This document shows positions 26,022 to 35,318 of a stretch of 64,000 nt of DNA, in pieces; positions within the stretch are counted from its first letter, which is position 1, and every line of letters starts with the position of its first letter. The translations under genes were made by a program, and so were the position numbers. This stretch comes from Paraburkholderia sp. BCC1885. Its GTDB lineage: Bacteria > Pseudomonadota > Gammaproteobacteria > Burkholderiales > Burkholderiaceae. The stretch is from positions 186,001 through 250,000 of the forward strand of contig NZ_CAAJGM010000263.1 in assembly GCF_900996235.1 (NCBI RefSeq), read 5' to 3'. Below the pieces are notes generated by a model, which saw nothing but the letters and a program-made list of their open reading frames with translations, did no database searches and was not told the origin of the DNA.

Positions 26022-27410
26022 TTACACTGCTCCGCTCCCCAGCACTTCGCCCGGGTTCGCCTCGGACGCGCTGATGTCTGGCGAAATCTCTTCAAGCGTC
26101 TGCTGACTGGTTTCGATACGTAGCGCAAGAATCGCCACGCTAAGCAGCAGGAGTACACCACCCACCATTGCCACCACACCCGTCACGCCGAAGTGCGTGT
26201 ACAAGACAAGCGCCACGTAAGGCGTCGTCATTGACGCAGCGCGGCCGCAAGTGCCGGCAATACCGGTGCCACGCAGCCGGTGCGCGGTCGGGAACAACTC
26301 CGGGATATAACCGAACAGGCCCAGTGTGCACACCGTATAGATGGTCGTAACCAGCGCAAAGCCCATGATGGAAATTGCCACGGGTGCGCGCATCTGTACG
26401 TAGATGAAGCCGAGCACGATGGTCAGCAGCGAGAACAGCACGATGCCGTTGCGGCGCCCGATGCGATCCGTCACCAGGTAGCCGACCACCGCCCCCATCG
26501 GCGCACCGAACGACATCAACAGCACGAAACCCAGCGATTGCACGATGGTCAGCCCTTCCTTGACGAAGAAGGTGGGCAGCCACGCGACGAAACCGTACAG
26601 CGACATATTGATCGCCATGCAGGTAAGCGCGGCCACCAGAGTACGGCCGATCATCCCGCGCGCGAAAAGCGCCGAAAGCGGCGCGGCCGGCACTTCGTGG
26701 CTGACCACGCGCGCCACCGGTGGCAGCTTGCCGACGCGCGCCTCGACCTGCCGCTCGATGGCCGCGACCGTTGCCTCTGCTTCGTCCAGACGGCCAACCG
26801 TTTCGAGCCAGCGCGGCGATTCTGGCATCCGATGCCGTAAAAACCAGACGATCAGCGCGCCGACACCGGCAATGGCAAACATGTAGCGCCAGCCCAGATG
26901 CGGAATCACCCAGTAACCGACGGCGGTGGCGCCGAGCAAGCCCGAGTTGATGATGAGCGCCAGCAACGAGGTCCAGCGGCCGCGCGTGGCAGGCGGCACG
27001 AACTCGCACAAGGTGCCGGCCGCCACCACCAGTTCGGCGCCGAGCCCAATGCCCATCAGGAAGCGCAACAGGATGAGCCAGTAAATATTCGGTGCAAAGC
27101 ACGCAGCCAGCGAGGCGAGCCCGAAGATCGCCAGGTTTGCCTGATACGAATAGCGCCGCCCGAAGCGGTCGCCCAGATAGCCTGATAAGCCCGCGCCGAT
27201 CATCATGCCCATGAAGGTGGCGGAAATGAAAAACGAGCCGAGCCGCAGGTCGGTAAAGCCGGCTTTGACCATTGCCGCGAGCGAGCCGTTGGCCAGGTAG
27301 ATGTCGAAGGCGTCGAGGAACGCACCTGCGCCGATCAGGCCAAGAATTTGCCAGTGAAAACGACTGATAGGCAGGCGGTCGAGCCGCGCGCCGGAATTGA
27401 CGGTTGCCAA
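26022..27410 (-). CDS. MFS transporter, organic-acid/aromatic-acid porter type
   Basis: 462-residue 12-helix major-facilitator symporter. Motif A-like GYLGDRFGRRYSYQ and RFLMGIGLGAELVVA (motif B region) are visible, as are the first-helix Asp residues (GAFLDAFDIYL). It appears to start at TTG 27410 with GGAG seven bases upstream; no in-frame ATG is nearby. It is the last gene of a run that carries itaconate-type catabolic enzymes, so uptake of itaconate or a related C4-C5 dicarboxylate is a reasonable guess. Homologues of this class transport several acids. Confidence 0.8.
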   Translation of the reverse strand: MATVNSGARLDRLPISRFHWQILGLIGAGAFLDAFDIYLANGSLAAMVKAGFTDLRLGSFFISATFMGMMIGAGLSGYLGDRFGRRYSYQANLAIFGLASLAACFAPNIYWLILLRFLMGIGLGAELVVAAGTLCEFVPPATRGRWTSLLALIINSGLLGATAVGYWVIPHLGWRYMFAIAGVGALIVWFLRHRMPESPRWLETVGRLDEAEATVAAIERQVEARVGKLPPVARVVSHEVPAAPLSALFARGMIGRTLVAALTCMAINMSLYGFVAWLPTFFVKEGLTIVQSLGFVLLMSFGAPMGAVVGYLVTDRIGRRNGIVLFSLLTIVLGFIYVQMRAPVAISIMGFALVTTIYTVCTLGLFGYIPELFPTAHRLRGTGIAGTCGRAASMTTPYVALVLYTHFGVTGVVAMVGGVLLLLSVAILALRIETSQQTLEEISPDISASEANPGEVLGSGAV

Positions 27411-27607
27411 GCTGTGTCTCCTGATCGTGCAAACGCGGACGGGGCCGCGATCAACGGGACTTGCTGGCCGTCTTGGATGGCACGGCGGCTCTGGCGCAAG
27501 TTCCTGGGCGGCGCGGCTTCGGGTGGCCCTCGCCTGAACAGGCTAAGATTGCAGCAGCCCGCGCGGCGTGGGAATTGGCATTATTGGAAGCCGGTGTTTT
27601 GCTGGCG

Positions 27608-28414
27608 TTAACTCTGCTCCACGATCCGCCGTGCCTTCAGGATCACGGGCAAATCCACCATCTTGCCGTCGACGGCCACCGCGGCACCCCGGCTCGCGTC
27701 CACCGCCTCCAGCACGCGCGCGGCCCAAGCCTGCTCGGCGGCACTCCACGCGTAAGCGCGGTGTACTGCGTCGATCTGCTTCGGATGGATGCACAGCTTG
27801 CCGCCAAAGCCAAAACGGCGTCCGCGCCGCGCGTCGGCTTCGATCGCCGCCGCGTCGGTGATGGTGGTCGAGACGCCGTCGACCGGCGCGCCGATACCCG
27901 CCAGCCGCGACGCCAGCACGATCTGCGAGCGAAACTGGTGCAATTCCTCGCCATCGCCGTCGATGCCGAGATCAATCTGGAAATCGAGCGTCCCGAACAC
28001 GATGCGGCTCACGCGCGGCGCGGCGCACAACGCCGTCAGACCGGCAAAGCCGCGCGCCGTCTCGACGATCGGCAACACGCCGAGCGCGGTATGCGCGTGC
28101 GCCAGCACGGCGGCGACATGCTCCGGCGTCTCCGCCTTCGGCAACACGATGCCCGCGACGCCGGGATGGCCCGCCAGCGCGGCGATGTCGTCGGCAAACC
28201 ACTCGGTCTCGGAACTGTTGATCCGTACCCACGCCGGGCGAGCTGCGTCCGCCGCTGCCAGGATGGAGGCGCGCGCGGTCGGCTTTTCGTCGGGCTGCAC
28301 CGCGTCCTCAAGATCGAGGATGACCGCATCCGCGCCCGCCGCACGTGCTTTCTCGAAGCGCTCCGGCCGGTTGCCCGGCACGAACAGGTAGGAACGGGGC
28401 AGCGCGGCAGTCAT
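27608..28414 (-). CDS. ccl: CoA-ester lyase (HpcH/HpaI family), probable citramalyl-CoA lyase
   Basis: 268-residue TIM-barrel lyase of the citrate-lyase-beta/CitE class. Key segments are RSYLFVPGNRPERFEKA, DAVILDLEDAVQPDEK (metal-binding Glu/Asp), and GFGGKLCIHPKQIDAVH. In the itaconate pathway it splits (S)-citramalyl-CoA into acetyl-CoA and pyruvate. The ATG at 28414 overlaps the upstream MmgE/PrpD stop as ATGA, so the genes are coupled. The exact substrate is inferred from the neighbouring CoA-transferase and hydratase; malyl-CoA or 3-hydroxy-methylglutaryl-type esters remain possible. Confidence 0.78.
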   Translation of the reverse strand: MTAALPRSYLFVPGNRPERFEKARAAGADAVILDLEDAVQPDEKPTARASILAAADAARPAWVRINSSETEWFADDIAALAGHPGVAGIVLPKAETPEHVAAVLAHAHTALGVLPIVETARGFAGLTALCAAPRVSRIVFGTLDFQIDLGIDGDGEELHQFRSQIVLASRLAGIGAPVDGVSTTITDAAAIEADARRGRRFGFGGKLCIHPKQIDAVHRAYAWSAAEQAWAARVLEAVDASRGAAVAVDGKMVDLPVILKARRIVEQS

Positions 28415-29790
28415 GCGGTGACCTCGGCCGCATCGAACACGGATTCGACGCGCGCTTGCGAGGCAATCTGCCAGGCGCTCCCCAGCAGGCGGGAGGCATC
28501 TTCCTGCGAAGCCGCGCCGGAAAATGCCGCGAGCCGCTGAAACTTGGTTTCGATTTCATCGCGCGACAGCGTGTTGCCCGGATCGCCCTTCGGCTCGTCG
28601 ACGCGGCCGTGCAGCGTGCGGCCGTCGCGGGTCAGGACGGTGACCTTGCCGATCCAGCGGGCCGGGTAGGCGCTGTCCACTTCGGTGTCGAAGGCCATCT
28701 CCACCTTGTCGCGGAAGGCGGCAATCGCGGCGGCGTCAAAGCCCTGCTCGAACTCGGTAACCCCCGCATAGCCGTGATGCGCGACCAGCCCGAGCACGGT
28801 ACCCATGTTGAATTTCGCCTGATGCACGGTGCGCGGTGTCACGACGGCGCCCAATACGTCGATGGCGCCCTGATGCACGTGGGCCGTCACTTTCGCGATG
28901 TCCTGCGGCGCAAGATGGTGCTGCTGGATCACGGCCAGCAACGCGTCCGCCGCCGGATGCGTATGGCGGCACGCCGCGTGGTACTTGAACGAAGTCTCGG
29001 CAATCGCCCAACGGCTGCCTAGCCGGTGGACCAGACGCGCGGGGTCGGCGTCGCTCGACATGCCCGCCGCCATGCCCTGGGCACCTTCGAGGATATGGGT
29101 CGCGCCCTTGAAGCCTGCGCTGGCGAGTTGAGCGGACATCAGACCATTCGCGGCGGCCATGGCGGTGTGCAGTTGCTTCGAATCCGCAGCGTCACGCAGG
29201 AATTCCCACAGACCGCTCGCCTGGGTGCCCGCCGAGCCGAACGCGTCCAGCATCTGCGTGGGTGTGAGGCCGAGCAGCCGCCCGGCGGTGGCCGTAGCGG
29301 CCACGGTGCCAGCGGTGCCGGTGGTGTGGAACACCTTGTAGTGCGAGCGGCCGAGAAATTCGCCGATGCGGATGCCCACCTCATAACCCGCCACCGCCGC
29401 CGCGATGAACTCGCGGCCCGACGCGCCACGGGCTTGCGCCAACGCCAGCGCCACCGGGAACACCACCGTGGCCGGATGGAACACCGAACCGTTGTGTACG
29501 TCGTCCTGCTCGGCGAAGTGCGACGCGGCGCCGTTCACCATTGCGGCGAAATAAGGCGTCGCGCGGCTGCGGTCGATCAGGATTTCGCAAGGCGCGTCCG
29601 ACGCGTCGCCACCCGCCTGACGCGCAAACTGCGCAATCGTCTCCACCGGACGTGCGCCTTTGCCGGCCAGCGCCGAACCCAGCCAGTCCACATACAGATT
29701 GACGGTGCGTTCGACAACCGCTGCCGGGATGGCGTCGAACTTCAGTTGCGCGGCGAAGGTCGCCAGCGTGAGGCTTGGGTGATCGGTCAT
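28411..29790 (-). CDS. MmgE/PrpD family protein
   Basis: 459-residue protein of the family that includes 2-methylcitrate dehydratase and cis-aconitate decarboxylase. Recognisable segments are VDWLGSALAGKG and NGAASHFAEQDDVHNGSVFHPATVV. The same family member sits between the CoA-transferase and lyase genes in the Pseudomonas aeruginosa itaconate cluster (PA0878-PA0883). Its contribution there is not settled, and it may act on a methylated or isomeric dicarboxylate. The start is at ATG 29790; the long upstream frame is not coding. Coupled by ATGA to the lyase. Confidence 0.82.
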   Translation of the reverse strand: MTDHPSLTLATFAAQLKFDAIPAAVVERTVNLYVDWLGSALAGKGARPVETIAQFARQAGGDASDAPCEILIDRSRATPYFAAMVNGAASHFAEQDDVHNGSVFHPATVVFPVALALAQARGASGREFIAAAVAGYEVGIRIGEFLGRSHYKVFHTTGTAGTVAATATAGRLLGLTPTQMLDAFGSAGTQASGLWEFLRDAADSKQLHTAMAAANGLMSAQLASAGFKGATHILEGAQGMAAGMSSDADPARLVHRLGSRWAIAETSFKYHAACRHTHPAADALLAVIQQHHLAPQDIAKVTAHVHQGAIDVLGAVVTPRTVHQAKFNMGTVLGLVAHHGYAGVTEFEQGFDAAAIAAFRDKVEMAFDTEVDSAYPARWIGKVTVLTRDGRTLHGRVDEPKGDPGNTLSRDEIETKFQRLAAFSGAASQEDASRLLGSAWQIASQARVESVFDAAEVTA

Positions 29791-29869
29791 GATGGAATCG
29801 GCTCGCGTAGGGTTCGTAGAAGGTTGCCGCCAATGCCACGCAGCGGGCACAGCAGCAACACGGACAAAT

Positions 29870-31048
29870 TCAGATCGCGCCGGCGGCGCGCAACGCTTCG
29901 ATCTGCGCACCGTCGTAACCAAGTTCGCGCAGGATGGCCTCGGTATGCTCGCCAAGCGCCGGCACCGGATCCATACGCGGCTCGAAGTTCGCCGGCAGAC
30001 CCGGCGGCAACAAGGCTGGGATCCTCCCGGCCGGCGTGCCCACCTCCTGCCACCGCTCACGCGCCGCCAGTTGCGGATGCACCCACACGTCGTTGAGCGT
30101 ATTCATTTGCGCGTTGGCGATGCCGGCCGCCTCGAGCCGCTCGATCACCTGGGTCGCCGTCAACGGTGCAAACGCTTCGACGATCACGGCGCGCAGTGCG
30201 TCGCGTGCCGACGTTCGTTTCGAGTTCGACGCAAAGCGCGGGTCCGTGGCGAGTTCGGGTTGCACGAGCACCTGATCGCAAAACAATTTCCATTCGCGCT
30301 CGTTTTGCAGGCCCAGCATGATCGTCTTGCCGTCCCCTGCGGGGAACGGACCGTAAGGGTAGATCGTCGCGTGCGCGGCGCCGGAAAGTGCCGGCGGCGC
30401 CTGGCCGTCGATCGCATAGTAAAGCGGATACCCCATCCATTCGACCATGCTCTCGAGCATCGACACGTCGATCCGGCAGCCACGCCCGGTGCGCGGCCGC
30501 AACAGCAGCGCGCTCAGGATGTTCGAATACGCGTACATTCCCGCCGCGATATCCGCGATCGAGCAACCCGCCTTGGCCGGCTCGCCGGGCGAACCCGTAA
30601 TGGACAAAAAACCGGATTCGCTTTGAATCAACAGGTCGTAGGCTTTCTTGTCGCGATACGGGCCGTCCGCGCCATAACCGGAAATGTCGCAAACAATCAG
30701 TTGCGGATATTTCTCGCTCAACTTCTCATAGCTCAGACCGAGGCGGTCCGCCGCGCCAGGCGCAAGGTTCTGCACCAGCACGTCGGCATCCGCGACCAGC
30801 GCCTCGAGAATCTTTGTGGCCTCCGGCTGCTTCAGATCGAGCGCGAGACTCTCCTTCGAGCGGTTGGTCCAGACGAAATGCGACGACAGGCCATGCACGC
30901 GCTCATCGTAGCCGCGCGCGAAATCACCGACGCCTGGACGCTCCACCTTGATCACCCGCGCACCGAGATCCGCAAGTTGACGCGTACAGAACGGCGCCGC
31001 AATGGCGTGTTCGAGTGTGACGACCTTGATACCGTCGAGAGGTCTCAT
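29870..31048 (-). CDS. ict: Class III CoA-transferase (CaiB/BaiF), probable itaconate CoA-transferase
   Basis: 392-residue family III CoA-transferase. The start region MRPLDGIKVVTLEHAIAAPFCTRQLADLGARVIKVE is typical; the catalytic Asp lies near residue 169 (GCRIDVSMLESM). In the itaconate route it transfers CoA from succinyl-CoA to itaconate. ATG 31048 follows AAGGAAG at good distance; ATG 31069 is an alternative start. It is downstream of the acyl-CoA dehydrogenase gene by 33 bases. Substrate is inferred from operon content; family enzymes also use citramalate, mesaconate and others. Confidence 0.78.
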   Translation of the reverse strand: MRPLDGIKVVTLEHAIAAPFCTRQLADLGARVIKVERPGVGDFARGYDERVHGLSSHFVWTNRSKESLALDLKQPEATKILEALVADADVLVQNLAPGAADRLGLSYEKLSEKYPQLIVCDISGYGADGPYRDKKAYDLLIQSESGFLSITGSPGEPAKAGCSIADIAAGMYAYSNILSALLLRPRTGRGCRIDVSMLESMVEWMGYPLYYAIDGQAPPALSGAAHATIYPYGPFPAGDGKTIMLGLQNEREWKLFCDQVLVQPELATDPRFASNSKRTSARDALRAVIVEAFAPLTATQVIERLEAAGIANAQMNTLNDVWVHPQLAARERWQEVGTPAGRIPALLPPGLPANFEPRMDPVPALGEHTEAILRELGYDGAQIEALRAAGAI

Positions 31049-31081
31049 TGATGCTTCCTTCGCCTTCACAAGCAGAACAAC

Positions 31082-32245
31082 TCAGAACGAACGCGGCAAG
31101 CCGAGAATATGCTCGGCCACATACGACAGAATCAGGTTCGTCGAGATGGGCGCCACCTGGTACAGGCGCGTTTCGCGGAATTTGCGCTCTACGTCGTACT
31201 CGCAGGCAAAACCAAAACCGCCATGGAATTGCAGGCAGGCATTGGCCGCTTCCCACGACGCATCGGCGGCCAGCAGCTTCGCCATGTTCGCCTGCGCGCC
31301 ACACGGCTCATGCGCGTCGAAGCGGCGCGCGGCTTCGAAACGCATCAGGCTGGCGGCTTCGACGTTGATAAAGGAACGTGCAATCGGAAACTGCACGCCC
31401 TGGTTCTGCCCAATGGGGCGGCCGAACACGACGCGTTCTTTCACATACGCGGACACCTTGTCGACAAACCAGTAACCGTCGCCGATGCACTCCGCGGCGA
31501 TCAGCGTGCGCTCGGCGTTCAAGCCGTCGAGGATGTACCTGAAGCCCTGCCCCTGCTCGCCGATCAGATTTTCCGCGGGGATTTCGAGGTTGTCGAAGAA
31601 CAGTTCGTTGGTCTCGTGATTGACCATATTCAGGATGGGCTGCACGGTCAGGCCGTGACCAATCGCCTCACGCAGATCGACGATGAAAATCGACATGCCC
31701 TCCGACTTCTTTTTCACGTCAGCAAGCGGCGTGGTTCGCGCCAGCAGGATCATCAGATCCGAATGCTGCACGCGTGAAATCCACACCTTCTGGCCATTGA
31801 TCACGTAACGGTCGCCGCGCCGCTCGGCGGTGGTCTTGATCTTCGTTGTGTCTGTGCCGGTGGTGGGCTCGGTCACGCCCATCGACTGCAGCCGCAACTC
31901 GCCGCTGGCGATCTTCGGCAGATACCTGCGCTTCTGCTCGGCGGAACCGTGGCGCAACAGCGTGCCCATGTTGTACATCTGCCCGTGGCAGGCACCGGAA
32001 TTTCCGCCCGCACGGTTGATTTCCTCCATGATGACCGATGCTTCGGTCAGACCCAACCCCGAGCCGCCGTACTCCTGCGGGATCAGCGCGGCGAGCCAGC
32101 CGGCTTTGGTCAGCGCGTCGACGAAGGCTTCGGGATAGCCGCGCGCTTCATCAATCTTGCGAAAGTATTCGCCGGAAAACTGCTCGCATAGATCGCGGAC
32201 GGCTTCACGAATGTCCTGGAAAGAATCCTGTTGCGTCGTTTGCAT
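31082..32245 (-). CDS. Acyl-CoA dehydrogenase
   Basis: 387-residue FAD-dependent acyl-CoA dehydrogenase with the usual mid-domain (GVTEPTTGTDTTKIKTTAER, KVWISRVQHSDLMILLAR) and C-terminal helical region ending QFHGGFGFACEYDVERKFRE. It lies between hydratase and CoA-transferase genes, as PA0879 does in the Pseudomonas itaconate cluster. It may feed methylsuccinyl-CoA or a related saturated ester into the pathway; that is inference. The ATG at 32245 begins MQTTQQDSFQDIREAVRD. Confidence 0.85.
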   Translation of the reverse strand: MQTTQQDSFQDIREAVRDLCEQFSGEYFRKIDEARGYPEAFVDALTKAGWLAALIPQEYGGSGLGLTEASVIMEEINRAGGNSGACHGQMYNMGTLLRHGSAEQKRRYLPKIASGELRLQSMGVTEPTTGTDTTKIKTTAERRGDRYVINGQKVWISRVQHSDLMILLARTTPLADVKKKSEGMSIFIVDLREAIGHGLTVQPILNMVNHETNELFFDNLEIPAENLIGEQGQGFRYILDGLNAERTLIAAECIGDGYWFVDKVSAYVKERVVFGRPIGQNQGVQFPIARSFINVEAASLMRFEAARRFDAHEPCGAQANMAKLLAADASWEAANACLQFHGGFGFACEYDVERKFRETRLYQVAPISTNLILSYVAEHILGLPRSF

Positions 32246-32346
32246 GGAAATCGGCTTGGAAGATGAGCTTGGAATGGGGTTAGAAATGAGCGGTGAAGGG
32301 CGACGGTTCCGTCAGACGGCTATCCGGCTTCAGGCCATTGCCGGTT

Positions 32347-33189
32347 TCAGGCCAGTGCAGCCGTGGCGCGCATGGTCAGAAAACCTTCGTGGTCTTTGGC
32401 CCACAGGTCGATGGTCTTGCCATCGTCAGACGGCTTGCCGCACACCGTGAGGGGCCGGTTGGCGAAGGTAGGACGCAAGGCCTTGAACGCGAAGCTCTGC
32501 AGCGCGGCGTCGGGCCGTTCGCGGCGTACCAGGTCTACCAGCAGCGTCGCGATCAGCGGGCCATGCACGATCAGGTCGGGATAGCCCTCCACCCCGGTCA
32601 CGTAGGGATAGTCGTAGTGAATGCGATGGGCGTTGAAAGTGAGCGCCGAATAGCGGAACAGCAAGACGGGGTCGGCATGGAGGGTGCGCCGCCACGCTTC
32701 GCCTTCCGGCGCGGGCGCCGCCTTCGGCGGGGGGGCATCGGGATGCGGCGCATCACGATAGACGATGTCGTGCTCTTCCTCGATCTTCACCTCACCGGCC
32801 ACTTCAATGCTGTGCTGCACGGTGACAAACACGAGACGGCCTGAACGGCCGGTTTTGTCTTCGATATTCACTATCGTCGAAGTGCGCACCGCACGCTCGC
32901 CCACCTTCAGCGGCTCATGAAACGTGAGACGCCCGCCGGCCCACATGCGGCGCGGCAACGGCACCGGCGGCAGAAAATCTCCGCGCCGGGGATGGCCATC
33001 CGGTCCTGCCTCAGCCAGCGGCGAAACGGGTAGAAAGTACAGCCAGTGCCACAGCGGCGGCACGCTATTGCCCGTTTCGATCCGATCCAGCGTGGCCGCC
33101 ATTGCCTGCAACGGAAACGCCGTGATGTCGTCTTTGGCAACGGCCTGCTTTTCGAGCCAGGCGTCGAGATTCTCGGCTAAGGCAGACAT
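32347..33189 (-). CDS. ich: FAS1-like/HTD2-type acyl-CoA hydratase, probable itaconyl-CoA hydratase
   Basis: 280-residue double-hot-dog hydratase. The N-terminal half has LPRRMWAGGRLTFHEPLKVGE and the C-terminal half the MaoC-like AFNAHRIHYDYPYVTGVEGYPDLIVHGP with active-site Asp/His-type residues. This is the architecture of mesaconyl-C4-CoA and itaconyl-CoA hydratases. It is the first gene of the minus-strand operon and lies 100 bases upstream of the dehydrogenase. Hydration of itaconyl-CoA to citramalyl-CoA is the inferred reaction. Confidence 0.82.
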   Translation of the reverse strand: MSALAENLDAWLEKQAVAKDDITAFPLQAMAATLDRIETGNSVPPLWHWLYFLPVSPLAEAGPDGHPRRGDFLPPVPLPRRMWAGGRLTFHEPLKVGERAVRTSTIVNIEDKTGRSGRLVFVTVQHSIEVAGEVKIEEEHDIVYRDAPHPDAPPPKAAPAPEGEAWRRTLHADPVLLFRYSALTFNAHRIHYDYPYVTGVEGYPDLIVHGPLIATLLVDLVRRERPDAALQSFAFKALRPTFANRPLTVCGKPSDDGKTIDLWAKDHEGFLTMRATAALA

Positions 33190-33425
33190 GCGCGGGTCTC
33201 CGGATTGGCTTAATAGGGTCTAACTATGAACCTTGCGGGACGTCCCGCGAAGTTCGCATTTCTGAACCGGGCGTTTGGCTTTGGTTAAGACGGCGGCCTG
33301 ACACCTTCCAGACTGGAAGGCCAGGGCGGAGTTCCGTCGAATGGGAGAGCAAGACCCGGGATGTCTGGCGCCGTGCGCTTTCTTACACTGCACCTGATCT
33401 ATTGAAGCAGATTTCGGAGCCGAGC
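33190..33425. promoter_or_regulatory. Divergent control region with two perfect palindromes
   Basis: Spacer between the itaconate-type operon (minus) and a 2OG oxygenase gene (plus). It holds GCGGGACGTCCCGC, a perfect 14-base palindrome at 33235-33248, and CCTTCCAG-A-CTGGAAGG, a perfect 17-base dyad at 33304-33320. Either could be an operator; no regulator gene is adjacent. GGAG precedes the plus-strand ATG. Confidence 0.5.
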
Positions 33426-34217
33426 ATGAATACCTTACTAAAGCCACTTTCCAGCCGCCCGCACCTCGCGGATGCAAAAGGCGCTTCCCTTGGAGCGCCT
33501 GTCACGGACGCGAACCTGACGCAGCGCGTCGACGCCGTCGATTGGCGCGACGTCGAGCACGATCTGGATCAGCACGGCAGCGCGATACTGCGCAATCTGC
33601 TGTCACCACAGGAATGCGGCGCGCTTGCTGCGCTGTATGCCCGCGACGAGTTGTATCGCAGCCGCGTCGTGATGGCGCGCCACGGCTTTGGCCGCGGCGA
33701 ATACAAGTACTTCAGCTATCCGCTGCCGGATCCGGTCGATGCATTGCGCGCATCCATCTATCCGCATCTCGTGCCAATCGCGAACCGGTGGAACGAGATC
33801 ATGCGCATCGACGTGCGCTATCCCGCCCAGCACGCCGAATTCATCCGGCGTTGTCACGACGCCGGCCAGTTCCGGCCCACGCCGCTAATGCTGCAATACG
33901 TCCAGGATGACTACAACTGTCTGCACCAGGATCTCTATGGCGAGCATGTGTTCCCGTTGCAGATCGTGGTTCTGCTGTCGGAGCCGGAAAAGGACTTCAC
34001 CGGCGGCGAGTTCGTGATGACCGAGCAAAGGCCACGCATGCAGTCACGTGCCGAGGTGGTGCCGCTAAACCAGGGCGACGCCGCGGTGTTCGCAGTTCAT
34101 CACCGGCCTGTACAGGGCGCACGCGGCAGCTATCGCGTCAATTTACGTCACGGTGTAAGCCGCCTGCGCTCGGGACAGCGGCATACGCTCGGCATCATTT
34201 TTCATGATGCATTGTGA
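33426..34217 (+). CDS. 2OG-Fe(II) oxygenase, prolyl-hydroxylase-like
   Basis: 263-residue oxygenase. Iron ligands are His167 and Asp169 (NCLHQDLYG) and a distal His at 225/226 (FAVHHRPVQ); Arg near 237 (YRVNLRHGVS) probably holds 2-oxoglutarate. The C-terminal jelly-roll includes FTGGEFVMTE, common in the prolyl-4-hydroxylase/DUF2086-like set. Start at 33426 follows GGAG; an upstream frame from 33402 is not needed. It is divergent from the itaconate-type operon but the functional link is unknown. Substrate unknown. Confidence 0.82.
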   Translation: MNTLLKPLSSRPHLADAKGASLGAPVTDANLTQRVDAVDWRDVEHDLDQHGSAILRNLLSPQECGALAALYARDELYRSRVVMARHGFGRGEYKYFSYPLPDPVDALRASIYPHLVPIANRWNEIMRIDVRYPAQHAEFIRRCHDAGQFRPTPLMLQYVQDDYNCLHQDLYGEHVFPLQIVVLLSEPEKDFTGGEFVMTEQRPRMQSRAEVVPLNQGDAAVFAVHHRPVQGARGSYRVNLRHGVSRLRSGQRHTLGIIFHDAL

Positions 34218-34558
34218 ATGAGCGTGTGTCTGGCGGAAGGCCGCAGCGGCGATTTCTCGCACGGACCCGCCCGGAGAGTGGCGCAAAAAAACTCGGCACA
34301 AAACCGAAATGCAATGTATACCAACGTATGCATCCTTTATGCGATGTGATCGAGTTTTGAGCCATGAGTTTTATGGCGCTCCGCGGGGCGACCCATTATT
34401 CTGGTGCGTGAAAATCCGGACGGTGGTGAAACCCGCCATCTCCATACAAATACTTCACTACCAGGCCGCCTCCATGTTCTGCATGTAGAAACCTAGTGCC
34501 TTTCAGACAGTCCTGGCGTAAACAACCTTGTTCTACTTAACAATCAACAGGTGAAACT
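34218..34558. other. Intergenic region upstream of the BON-domain gene
   Basis: 341 bases without a supported gene. The right end holds AGGTGAA, the ribosome site for the BON gene. No clear promoter consensus or dyad was assigned. Confidence 0.4.
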
Positions 34559-34927
34559 ATGAACTCGAGAAAATGGCTTGCCGGTATCGCGATCACGGCC
34601 CTGCTGTCGACCGCCGCTTACGCACAAACGGCTGCATCCGGTGCGGACACCGACGCCGCGACGACTTCTCAAGCCCCCACCAGCAAAAAAGACGCACGCG
34701 CCGCAAACCGGGCTCTCTCGAAGCGGGTCAAGCAAACCCTTTATAAGACCAAAGGCTTGCAAACCGCGGACATCGTGGTTTTCGGCAAAGCAGCGACGGG
34801 CCAGGTGACATTGGCCGGATTCATCGAAACTGAAGATCAGGAAAAGATTGCAACGGCTGCGGCCGCGAAGGTTCAAGGCGTTACTTCGGTGACCAGCAAG
34901 CTCACGTTGCAGGAACAGGGCGGCTAA
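34559..34927 (+). CDS. Periplasmic BON-domain protein
   Basis: 122-residue exported protein. A signal peptide (MNSRKWLAGIAITALLSTAAYAQ) is followed by a low-complexity Ala/Thr linker and a single BON domain (about residues 50-118, with VVFGKAATGQVTLAGFIETEDQEKIA and VQGVTSVTSKLTL). BON domains bind phospholipid membranes and often accompany osmotic or envelope stress responses. Monocistronic. Ribosome site AGGTGAA. Confidence 0.88.
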   Translation: MNSRKWLAGIAITALLSTAAYAQTAASGADTDAATTSQAPTSKKDARAANRALSKRVKQTLYKTKGLQTADIVVFGKAATGQVTLAGFIETEDQEKIATAAAAKVQGVTSVTSKLTLQEQGG

Positions 34928-35318
34928 GCGGCACACGCGTCTAGCCGAATACCGGCGCCCGTCGCATCGCACGCCCGTGCAATGCGCGCTGCGCCGGACC
35001 TGCCGCGCTTAGATTCCGCGCTTACATTCCCCGTTTGACGCGGATATATGACGGCTCCGGCAGGTACACCAGGACTCACCACGCCTAGAGGCCGATAAGA
35101 CGCCCTCTCCAACAATCATCTTTTTTTACATTAATTTGCTTAACTAACAAATGATCTTCTCCGTGAGCGTCGATCGTCTAGCCCTCTAGCCGGCGTATCG
35201 CTCGCTAACGAGAAAGCATAAAAAAAAGCTCATCAGGTATCTCGCGATACACGATGAGCCAATAAGACATCACGTCACACGCCCCCCGTCACGTGATGCC
35301 GCGTGGTCGCGCAAAAAA
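34928..35318. other. Intergenic region with porin terminator
   Basis: 391-base gap between the BON gene and a convergent porin gene. It carries the minus-strand terminator at 35220-35259. Nothing else supported was found. Confidence 0.5.
35220..35259 (-). terminator. Terminator of the second porin gene
   Basis: On the minus strand the stem GCTCATC/GATGAGC with a nested GTATC-GCGA-GATAC hairpin is followed by eight T. Confidence 0.85.
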
